A stretch of DNA of 64,000 nucleotides from Ephemerocybe angulata (taxonomy: Eukaryota; Basidiomycota; Agaricomycetes; Agaricales; Psathyrellaceae): NCBI GenBank assembly GCA_013368325.1, contig JAACJK010000125.1:62001-126000 (forward strand), written 5' to 3'. Shown piece by piece: positions 51,348-61,309 of the stretch (positions within the stretch are counted from its first letter, which is position 1; every line of letters begins with the position of its first letter). The position numbers were made by a program, and so were the translations under genes. The notes beneath the pieces were generated by a model, which did no database searches, was not told where the DNA came from, and saw only the letters and a list, made by a program, of their open reading frames with translations.

Positions 51348-51778
51348 TGGAAAGGTTAATGATCGATAGCTGCCCTTAAAGTATTTTATCGTGATTATAA
51401 TTTCTCACTGCATACCAGCTCAGTACTCAGTAGGCAGTGGCTGGGGCAAGTTGACCTCGAAATCCGACACTGATTCTCTCAGTGTCAATTGAACGGTGAA
51501 CCTCTTTCACCTGTACCGAAGTTAATGTTTGGCAATATGGGACTCCGCGAGTGACTTTTATGTCTGGCTACACGAATAAGCGTGCCATGTTGCTGTCACT
51601 ATCCTCATGCGCTTCCTTGGATCAGAAGGGTATGAATTCCCGGCGCTTAAAGTACTTGGTAACAGCGCTTGGACATCAGGCGCCCAACTGAAGCACCTGG
51701 GCACGAGTCGGCAATCCAAAAACTGCTCTCCATTTATACACTCCACGGGCATACATCCGACCCCACATTTAGAGAATC

Positions 51779-52655
51779 TCAATTGGCACCACTGGCAGCG
51801 CCAGGGGCAGCCGCAGCCGCATGGGCACCCGTGCCCCTCAGCGCCATGCTCAGTGGCGTTATATTCAAAGGCCACGGTCTCCCCATCCAGGTCGCTAATT
51901 CAGTGTGGTCTTTCAAGGGGTCGCTCGTGTTTGGATGGATTAGAACCCTGTAAATTAGACGAAGATAAGTAATGCCACCCTGGGGTGGCAGTGGATGTGG
52001 AGAATAAGCGTGGTGCGGAACGTACGAGAGGGGGCCACGATTGAGTGCGAGCCAGGAGAAGAAGGCGCCGGTTTGGTGTGGGGTAAAGACATTTACTTCG
52101 AACATCGCCGTTGGGTGCGGGCCTGCGTGGTTTGCGCATCGGGTTATCAACTGGGCAGTAGAAATGGATAGGAGTGGGGGACATACCGATTGCTTTGTCC
52201 CAGAATCGGTAGATGCGCAACTGTCAACGAAGGGAGTGTTCAAAATGCCAGATATTAGCCTCGTGACCTTGGGTGGTATTGAGGACATCGACTCTTCTCG
52301 TACCTCAGGAAACTCCCTACGTATCCTCTCGTGCAGCTCTTTCGCGAAGAGTGCCTCGTCGGGATTGCCAGGCATGTAGTAGACTTTCGCAACATCACGC
52401 AACATATTAGAAGGGGGCCAAACGCTACACGCCTGAGAACTCACTATGAAAGTCAAACCCATTGTTCGTCTTCACGAAGCCCTCCGGAAACTCATCATAT
52501 ACCGTCGAAAGTTTCCCAGTAGGGGGGTTCACGAGTGACTTGCCATCCGCACTGCGCGCCTCCGAGTCAAGAGGGTTCTGCTTCAGCGTCTCGGGGTCAT
52601 ACACCGCCAGGGGCGACGCGTAGGGGAAGTTCGCACTGTAGCTGTTATCCGACAT
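51779..52655 (-). CDS. DOPA 4,5-dioxygenase-family protein
   Basis: Five exons: 52655-52445, 52383-52304, 52220-52187, 52122-52026 and 51947-51779, with introns of 61, 83, 64 and 78 nt, giving 196 residues. Splicing yields FDFHIYYMPGNPDEALFAKELHERIRREFPE, then LRIYRFWDKAIGPHPTAMFEVNVFTP, GAFFSWLALNRGPLS, and VLIHPNTSDPLKDHTELATWMG. These are the conserved blocks and metal-binding histidines of the fungal DOPA-dioxygenase family, described for betalain synthesis in the fly agaric. Most mushroom members have unknown substrates, so extradiol cleavage of a catechol is inferred only at family level. Residues 1-60 are a non-conserved lead, and the last 16 residues are Ala/Gly-rich. A decayed relative lies 430 bp downstream. 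Confidence 0.85.
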
Positions 52656-54183
52656 CGACAGTTTCTCGACACTGGACTGGCGTAATCTGCGGTTTGCGAC
52701 TGGGCGCTGTGCTTCTAGATCGGCGGTGGGCGCTTGGAACCAGGTGCAAGATGCAACTAATTAATCTCGGCTAGATCGACGTCGAGGGTGCCCTGGTGTT
52801 GATCGAGGGAGCGTGTTTGCGTGAATTATGGCGTCGACGTCGAGGATCGGTAGATCGTCGATGTAGGAAGCGAATTGATTGTCGCCCGTCGGACTTGCGT
52901 TCAAGATAGGGGCCTGATGACGTCGTATGCTTCCCAGGAAGCTCTTAAGAACTTGAAGGTTTTGGGACGAGGAAAGGTTGGCTAACAATAGAGGCTTGGA
53001 CGGGGAGCCCGATAGGACGATACGGAGTAGTATATGTATGTAGTCCGTGACATAGGGATCTTTGTAACCTTTTGTAACCTCCTCGTAAATTGGATTAGGC
53101 GTATGGCTCGAGTTGGCACCACAGAAGCACGAAGCTTACAAAGTGCTTCGCGAATCACGTCGGGGCGGCCGGGTGGGTGGTCCAGGTACGACCAATTTGA
53201 ATTAGCAGGTTCTGATGATATTAAGCGCCCATCTCCAAGACGCTTGCTGATTGTGGGGTTGGGGACGCTCGAGCGAGTTCAAGATTAAAAGGGAGAAACG
53301 GCGTAGTCATGGTCGTAATACCTGCCCTGAGAGGCCCATGACTGAGGTTAAACAGACACCGAAGGCGCAATCGTTGCTCAGGAGAAGGGGTACTTACGTG
53401 TGCGAGCTTACCCCAGTGCCCTGCTAAAGTCACCTGCATGGACCCTGCGATACCCTTGACTTTGAGCTTGTTGGATGTTCTGTTGAGTTGTCCAGTGACA
53501 TGGATCAGTAGTTGGCCATGGTGTAATGATTGGTGAATGCTCCCTCCTGGTGATGGTGGCAATAATGGACCTTGAATGTGAGCTTCATGTGGAACTGTGG
53601 GTGCGTAGAGTTGGAGGGGTGATGGGCTGTCCAGGAAAATGCCCACAGGCTGCCACAGTCGTCTGCTCGCATGGAAGGAAGATATCGCAAGATGGATATG
53701 ACCAGCTCGTTTCCTTTGCGCACGGTGCAGCATCATCACGAAATGATATGGATTTCGTCTGAGCTGTGATATATATAGATAGTTCGAAGACGGGTCTGAT
53801 ATCATATCAGCAAGAAGGACTGCAGTTGATGCGGCTCGAACAGGGCCCTCTGGGGCGAATGGAGGGTACGTACTTATTCCCTCGCCACAAGACCGAAATG
53901 GGTGTCGAAAGATGTCGAATTAAGCTGAGATTCGGATACAAATGGGTGGTGATAGACAGGCGGAATTCTGGGCGAAAGGGCAGCGACGACGATGGGTCGA
54001 TTAATGCTGGCACAGAGCGGTAGATTCATTTTATTGGACCCCGAGATTAGCGATTAAGGGGAGGTAATGGCGGTGGAGAGCAACGGGCAGAAGACGACGT
54101 GTCTGGGTAAAGGAATCGAAAGTCCGAAAAAGGAAGAATTGGATGTGTGAAAAGGGACATGGGATTTTGTGGCAAGTTGACCG
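52656..54183. other. 1.5-kb stretch, no confident gene
   Basis: Lies between the divergent DOPA-dioxygenase and scaffold genes. A 194-codon minus-strand frame (53805-53221) has no recognisable domain, and overlapping frames look equally good. I do not call it a gene. Confidence 0.45.
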
Positions 54184-57100
54184 ATGATACCTGCGTTCCC
54201 CCCGGGAAAGTGGCACAGGAGCTCCTCGACGGCCTCGCTCCAGGTTCCCCTCTCCCCGTCGTACACCGACCCCCGCCCCCCGCCAAAGCCCCCCAGCATC
54301 TCCCACTCCATCAGGGCCGCCTTCCACCGCGCTCCCTCGGTCCGCTCAGGCCTCTCCGCCGACACCACAGACAGCGACAGCACCTCAAATCACCCCTACG
54401 CCCAGCCCAGGATGCCGCCCATCCCCGTCGTATCGTCCCGCCCCGACGACGACGACGAGTGCCCCGTCTGTCTCGAGCCCCTCAGCTTCTCCTTCCGACT
54501 CCCAGGCGAGAAACCCCATATCGTCCCCGAGTGCGGTCATGCCCTGCACGAGGTGCGCCCAGGTCCGCTCATATAACCCGGTTTCTGACCCTTCGTAGGC
54601 CTGCTTCACCGCCGTCTACGGCCCACCACCAAACCAGAGCAGATCCATGCCCCGCAAGTCCAATGTCGGCGTCTGCGGCGTCTGCAGACGCCCTATGAAG
54701 GTCGGAGATGGCGATGGTGGAAAGTCAAACAGTGCGTTCTTATTTTCTTTGTCCTGCTGAATGTTGTCCCGACCTCGTCATCAGAACTCGCTGCATTGAC
54801 CGGAATGGGCGACAGTCGCGCCGCACCAATGTATCCGGGCAGAGACACTCCGACAGCGCTCGTCCGACCACCACCTCAGCCGTACGACCCTACGCAGGAC
54901 GACCCGCTCGAATCTGTACATCGCGCGCCCTCAGAATCGACACCGTACATCGTCGCACCCTCCATCGAAGTCCGCCCCGAGTTCTCGTCTCTAACTCGAT
55001 CAAACGACCCCAGCCAACCGTTGACATGCCTCGTTGTTATCGAACTTCCGGCCAGGCGCCCAACGTCTGCCCCTGGTCAAATCATGCCCGATAACTACAG
55101 CCAACGCGGTGCGAGAAGTTTACGGGACGCTGCACCCTCGCCACAGCACTCCGGTCGTTCCAGCCCTCGCACGGAAACGAATTCGCGGTCGCTGCAGCAC
55201 CAACAGCAGTCACACCAGCACCAGCACCAGCACCAGCGCATGAACCAGTACAGCACGCACGAGCAAGCCATCGATCCAGCCCGCGGCGCATCCCCTCAAA
55301 GCTTCCAAAACAGGCCCATGACAGCAACTTCTCAAGATGTGGACACTAATTCGAACTACGGTAGCAACGGCCTTATCCATTCGGAGGAGGACTCGCCTTT
55401 CGCAGCCATCACGGAGGATCTGCGCAACCGTATCATCGACTGGAAGGGGCATCCACTTTCCGACTTGGGCCCGCTGCAGATGTACGACCTGCTCTCTGTT
55501 CGAAGGGATTCGGCGATACGCGAATTCTACGTCTACCTATTCAAGGAGGCTATCATCTGCGTCGTCGAGGAGAAAAAACGAGGCTTTACTCGTCTTCTTG
55601 GGAACTCCGGGTTGGGTGATACCAGCTCTATGACCGGCCAGTCCAAGGGCGTTTTACGTCTCAAGGGCCGAATCTACGTTCGTCATATCAAGAACGTGAC
55701 CGCATCGTCTTCTGCAGGGGAGATGAGCCTAACGATTGACATGGAGGACGAACTCGCATCCTTCATCTTGATTTTCAAGGAACGCACGTCGATGGATGCT
55801 TGGAAAAACAACATCCAGTCGTTGGTTACCATGTTCCAGAGGCAGAATGGCATCATTCCCCAACAGGCCGCCGCACAGCAGGCTGGGGGACGCAACCTCG
55901 ACATCGAGGAGTTTGGCGGTAGCGCAAAGGCCATGCGCATGCTTAGTGGGAGCACGCACACGTCTGTCAGTACCATGGACAGCCTTCTCAATCCTTCGTC
56001 CAGATCTACTGTTTCGTCGTCAACCTCGCACAATGGGTCTCTGGGCCAACCTCCACATGGCGGCTCTAGGCAGCCACAACTTAAACTATCTACCTTGGGC
56101 GAAGAGGACGATGACTTGGGCAATATTGACCCAGGCCGATACGACTACCGAACACCTTCTGCGCCGTCACCCGTACCATTTGTCGTGGCACCGCACAACT
56201 CCAGTGGCCCTTCGAACTCGCTTTCACCCCTCCCGCATCCCCCGATGGATCTCATCCTCGTGATTTCATTGCCGCCTCCCACCGCTGTACCGAGTACAGC
56301 GCAGCTCAAAATCCGCGTTATCAAGGCGACGCTTGATTTCACCGTAGCTTCACTTGGCAAAAAGGACCGCCTCAGCCTGGTCACTTTCGAGGTTGGGCCT
56401 GGGGGTCGGGTACGTAAGACGCCATTTTTGAGCGCAGGGAAGGAGGCGAGCCGGAGAAGGCTGGAGAAGTTTGTGGATGAGATTGGCCTGCGGTTGGAGG
56501 AGAGCCAGGATGAGTTCCTGGTACGGGGGAGTAAGGAGGAGAAGACGGACGTCGTTACTGCGGTAAATCATGGTGCGTACCCCTGCCTGCCTGTCGAGCG
56601 GCGGACAAATGTTATCTTTTCGCTGGTTTTCATCTGACTGACTTCATGCCCTGACAGGCTTGGACGTGGTGTTGCAACGGAAATCACGCAACCCAATATC
56701 AGGGCTAATTCTGGTCAGCGACGCGTCGGACAGCACGAGGAGAGCGCAGATGGATTTGGTTCTGGCCCGCGCGGAAGCGGCAAATGTCCCGATCCACTCA
56801 TTTGGGTACGGACGGTCCCACGATCCAGCCTCGCTCTGGCTCATGTCGAATCACACGAGCGGCACCTACACTTTCGTCAAGGACTGGTACGATCTCCGGA
56901 GCTGTGTTGCTGGATGTGTCGGGGGTATGATGTCCATCGGGCTTCTCAATATGAAGCTTCACATGAAGATCGTCGATGGCTATCGGTTCAGGATACGCAA
57001 GGTATCAGGAGGCCCATCTTCCATCTTGGCCAGCGACGGGCAGAACGTGGACGTAGATATTGGGGAACTACGGTATGGCGAGCGGAAAGAGATGCTGATC

Positions 57101-57971
57101 GAGCTCGAGCTGGACAACACGGACATGCAGAAGATGGCCGCGATGGCTGCTGCGAGGCAAAACGGCAACGGGAATGGAGGGAGGAATGGGCGGGGGATGG
57201 ACGCGACGGATCGCTTTGTGCAGAGTCTGGGACTCGACTCTCTGGCGATTGACGATAGCGCAGATATGATGGACGGGATGATGGATAGGATGATAGATGA
57301 AGTCCCAGTGGTTGAGGTCGATGGAAGCTTCTTCGACCCCGCTGCTGCGAAGCACGTCTCGAGGCTCGCCCACCCTGTGCTCCTGACCATCACACTGCTG
57401 CCGAATACGGGCTCGCAGCAGCAGCAGAAGCCGCCGTCGAGCGTCAGCGATCCTGTGATTGTGAGGCGACGGATGGAGCTGCTTGCTAGCGACATGATCA
57501 CAAGGGCGCTGGTACTGGTGTCGAGAAGGAACTTCCCGCAGGCCCAAAAGATCATGGGCGAGACGAAGAGGATTCTGCATACTGTGCTGCAGACGATTTC
57601 GAGGACGCTGCCACCGCCGCCGAGTCACCATAATGGGAGCGCTATGGGTGGGGCGAGGAACAGGAAGGAGCAGCTCACGATCAAAGCCGTTCAGGCGATG
57701 CAGAGCATCCTTCAGGACCTGCAGATTCTGAGTGAGGCACTCGAAGATAACGTTGAGCTGTTCGCGCATGACCAGAGGAATTTCGGTGCTCAGCAGGTAT
57801 GTGTGGCGTCTTCAATACAGTTGGCTTTTACTTACGTCATTTTCATAGGCTATGATTCTCAGGGATCAGAAGAGCTGGAGCAGCCGGAGTGCTACTGAGA
57901 GGCTATTTTGGACTACAGACAACTCGATTGAGCTGGCCTCAAGAGCGACGGACTGGGTACCAAGAGAGTGA
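54184..57971 (+). CDS. Ste5/Far1-like MAPK scaffold (RING - PH - VWA)
   Basis: Five exons: 54184-54552, 54599-54731, 54785-56572, 56658-57796 and 57849-57971, giving 1183 residues. Residues 1-80 are Ser/Pro-rich. A RING-type finger follows at about 95-165: CPVCLEPLSFSF ... PECGHALHEACF ... CGVCRRPM. A disordered His/Gln-rich linker follows. Next is a PH-like domain (about 410-545): FYVYLFKEAIICVVEEKKRG, LKGRIYVRHIKNVTA, and a closing tryptophan helix TSMDAWKNNIQSLV. A von Willebrand A-like domain begins at MDLILVISLPPP (about residue 690) and continues to GLILVSDASDSTRRAQMDLVL. Its MIDAS aspartate-serine motif is degenerate. Helical segments end the protein. RING-PH-VWA is the architecture of the Ste5/Far1 scaffolds that tether the pheromone MAPK cascade to G-beta-gamma at the membrane. 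That role is inferred from architecture. An alternative start is Met at 54412. Confidence 0.75.
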
Positions 57972-59015
57972 GGTAGTGCCAGTATAGGTTTTCTGTCTGC
58001 AGCGATCTCTTTTTTCAGTCCCATCCCTCGACTTTCTCCTCTTCTCCTTATTTCTTGTGTTTTCCCTCTTTCTTCTTTTTGATTCGCGATATCATTATCT
58101 TTCGTCTGGGCGCTCAAACATTTACGATGGCCGGTCTGCCCTCTTTCTATTCTATTCACCATCTCTATTATGTACCTGCCATATGCCCTCTGCATGGTTG
58201 TAACATCTCGCTGCCGTTCCTTTCCTCCTACTAGTATTTTCTTTGGTCTTGGAGTTTCTCGTTCGGGGCCTGTCATGCCCTCATCGTTGGCTTGCCCTCC
58301 ATGTCGGTGTTGGTTTGACTCGACAACCCTACATTCCCTTCTATCTCTCCGGGTGTTATTCCCCGCAATCATCGCCACATTCTTTCCTTGAATCGCATTT
58401 CCCTATCGCTATCCTTACTACCTAGCACGCTATCCCTACACCATCTACCGACATACAAGCTGACGCCACATGCACATACATACATCTCCGGCGCCCCCAC
58501 CCTCCTTCCCTCTTTCTGTTTATTTTGGTTCCTCTGGTGTTGTCGCTCCTTCGTCTCTCTCTCTCTTTTTTTATCGCACTACTACTGCGACATCGAAGTA
58601 CCACCGCTTATCTCTACTATTACTGTGATACCACCGCTGTTATATTTGATCTCTCTCTCGTACCGATGAGCTACTTTGTGTGAGTGAGGATGACTCGAGA
58701 AGGTGGACAGTATCGACCTGGACCGAGCGCTTAATGGGCGCTCAGCCTAAGCGTGGGAAATCGTCCAAGCGGATGCAGCGGGGTCAACAGACTCACTTGA
58801 TTCAGATTGACCAGATCCACCAAGATAGTGTGGTATGTGTGGCTCTCCCGATCTTCAAGCTTCAGGTTGGACGGTCTCCATGGCAGAATCCTGCGCCCAT
58901 GCCCTTCAGCACGCAATTCCAATGACTTCCTTCTGAACTTGAAGTTGACCGTGATGCGATCACACGATGATAACACGCCAACTTGGAGTTTCAACTTGTA
59001 CTATCATCACCTTCC
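57972..59015. other. Spacer with long pyrimidine-rich tract
   Basis: From about 58000 to 58670 the plus strand is strongly C/T-rich with short CT repeats, as in 3' untranslated or promoter DNA. No gene was seen. Confidence 0.5.
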
Positions 59016-60490
59016 ATGGCCTCGTTTCCTGATGTCGAAAGCCTCAGTCAAGAGATAGCTCAGATTCATCTACAAGGTGACCTGATTCTTGACCAGGCCG
59101 TTGGACAACACATTCGCCGAGTTACGATTGCTCAGATACTAAATGCCCCCGGAATGGGTCTTCCTAACCATCGCTTACGGATAGGTGGGCGGGAGTGTAA
59201 ATTTGTCAGTGATACTATTCAGCTCTGCAGATGAAACGGAACTCTTAACCCTCTTCATTCTTTCGATAGGTAGAGTTGGTGGCAAACGTCGTTTCTGTCG
59301 AGAAATCTGAATTCGAGATCACGTTCGTCCTGGACGATGGGTATGGTAGGACGGAGGCGCGGCTTTCCATTCCTCGGCCTGGCGCCAAACCACTGTCGGA
59401 GAAGATAACAGTTGGTATTGACTCTCTTGAGTGCGTACACCATTACCTCGACTGTCTAACCGCCGATAATCGACATGGCTATTACACTGTTATCGGCAGG
59501 CCCTTCGATTACGCTCACATCGAAGGCAAAGTCCATCGGCCTCCTGATGCATCACAGCCGAATATTCAGATATTTAGTTTACGACGACTAAAGTCGGGGG
59601 ATGAGATATCCCTTCATATGCTTCAGATACTTTCTGAGATCAGAGTTGAGTGGACTCTTAATGGCAACAATCCGGGCACGATACTACAGAGATTTTTTTT
59701 CTTGCAGAACTCCGAGTCCATGGATAATATAACAGCGGCTGAACCGGCCGAACCGACCGTCAAGCCTGTGTCGAAACCTCTTGCTGGAGAATTGCCCTCT
59801 CCGCCCAAGCAAGCTCGGGCTAAGACACGATCACAGTCGAACTCGGCTCATCAAGGCCCCCTTGCAGAGGATTCGGCCCTTCCACAAAAGATAGGTCGGG
59901 TCAAGACCAGTTCTATGTCCAACCAGGCCGAGGTGCTGCCTGCTGAAGGAATAGGTTCAACATATACTCCACCAAAGAGAACAAAACCACGAAAGTCCAC
60001 ACTCCAGGAGCCCCTTCATGGGGGAGCACCGCAGTCCGACTCAAATCGCGACCGTAAGGGGAAGTCTAAGGAGCCATTTACGCCCTTCCCTGTTACGAAT
60101 ATCCTTGGGGCTTCAATTCCATCTCGAGAGCCGGCATCCTCATTGATTGTTCTCCGAAATCCCCCTGTCAAGAGAAGCGCAAAGAACCTGCCAGACGCCC
60201 TTCGCATACATCCCAAGTCAGTAGGGAGCCACATCCTCAGATATTTCCGGCACAACATGCGTGCTGCTACCAGCGATAGTGGTATTGCTGTGCACAACGA
60301 AATGTTGAAATTCCTCATGCTTGAGCAAGGTCTGATGACGATGGAGCCATTAGATTTCAAGTAGGCCCCCTTACTATATCTTGCAAACTTGACCTGACTT
60401 CAAGTCACCAGAGAGGCTCTAGACCTCCTCATGGAAGAAGGCTACATATATCAAACCATCGATGAGTTCCATTTCGCCTTGGTGACATAA
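59016..60490 (+). CDS. RPA2-like single-stranded DNA-binding protein, long linker
   Basis: Three exons, 59016-59204, 59270-60360 and 60412-60490, with introns of 65 and 51 nt, giving 452 residues. The RPA32-type OB fold spans about residues 33-190: RRVTIAQILNAPG, FVELVANVVSV, FVLDDGYGRTEARL, YYTVIGRPFDYAHIEGKVH and SGDEISLHMLQILSEI. A basic, Ser/Pro/Lys-rich linker of about 150 residues separates it from a winged-helix-like end, SHILRYFRHN ... NEMLKFLMLEQ, then EALDLLMEEGYIYQTIDEFHFALVT, which mirrors the RPA32 C-terminal protein-binding domain. Typical RPA32 is about 270 residues with a phosphorylated N-terminus. Here the N-terminus is short and the linker expanded, so this may be a diverged paralogue rather than the main subunit. 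The 60361-60411 intron is needed to reach the family C-terminus. Confidence 0.75.
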
Positions 60491-60496
60491 AGCTGA

Positions 60497-60984
60497 AGGA
60501 CAGCCAAAGCGAAGCAGTACACGTCTCGGGCAGCCTCAGTAAGTCGCCATTTGCTTCCGTGGAATGTTACTCGAGCTGACCATGGGACATGTTTAGGACT
60601 CGTACTGTAGTACATAAACAACCTCCATCCTAAGCGCCATCGAGAGCTTTACACCACTATTGAAGACGTTATAGCAGCTGCGATACCTATGTGGGAGCTC
60701 CCCCTTGTTGGCCATAATCATCCGCATCGAGAGCGATTCTGAGTTCCCTAGCTGTTCCTCGTGGATCCGAACGTTCGAATTATCAGCACTGCCGATGTTC
60801 CCCCTCAGAGGCTAGAGTGGCGGCAGCAGGGCTTCTTGGAAGAACATGCAAAGGGCCTGGGCCAGGATGCATCGTTGCGCCATACGATGCCTGCTGAGCT
60901 GCAGGACAAGATCTTCTCTATCACGATCTAGCTGTTGAGTCGGACTTGGAAAAGGCCAAAGAGCTCAGACAAAGGGTAGAATAA
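60497..60984 (+). pseudogene. Internally deleted DUF4246-family relic
   Basis: Three fragments of a DUF4246 protein follow one another. VHVSGSL is followed by an intact-looking intron (GTAAGT about 60539 to TTTAG about 60596). Then comes YINNLHPKRHRELYTTIEDV and a following IPMWE (from 60611) to a stop near 60742. Directly after that is the C-terminal block LFLVDPNVRIISTADVPPQR and LEWRQQGF ... TMPAELQDKIFS to a stop near 60931, and finally DLEKAKELRQRVE to 60984. The central few hundred residues of the family are gone, and there are several stops. It starts only 7 bases after the RPA2-like stop codon. Confidence 0.7.
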
Positions 60985-61309
60985 GAGAGGGATATTTTCG
61001 CCAGAGCGTTCCAGTTGTACAGTACAGCGCAAGAGCTTGTAGTAGACGACGATTGTAGTCCAGGAATCCTCCGTTATATGTCCGGCCGAGGTGCACAAAG
61101 GTGGTTGATTTGCTTACGTAAAGCGAGCGTGCCACGACGGGAGGACGTTGAATCGCACGCACCGTCATCAACGCCGTCAATCCTTCTTTCTCTAATTCTA
61201 CTCTACGTGTCAGTAATTCTGCCCTCCCAGGTTCCTTCTTGCTCCTGACCTTATCGTTACTGCTGCAGCCATCCTCGACCACCCCTCTTCTTTACCGGTA
61301 CCGGTAACC
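60985..61309. other. Promoter region of PMT4
   Basis: About 325 bases between the DUF4246 relic and the PMT4 start. No gene was seen; a CCGGTACCGGTAACC palindromic patch lies immediately before the ATG. Confidence 0.5.

Noticed and set aside
51979..52462. Continuous minus-strand frame through the DOPA-dioxygenase introns
   Set aside because: Reading straight through breaks the conserved FDFHIYY, RIYRFWDKAIGPHP and GPLS-VLIHPN blocks. Removing four GT-AG introns restores all of them.
53221..53805. A 194-codon minus-strand frame between the DOPA-dioxygenase and scaffold genes
   Set aside because: No domain or signal peptide. Overlapping frames on both strands look equally plausible, so I could not support a gene.
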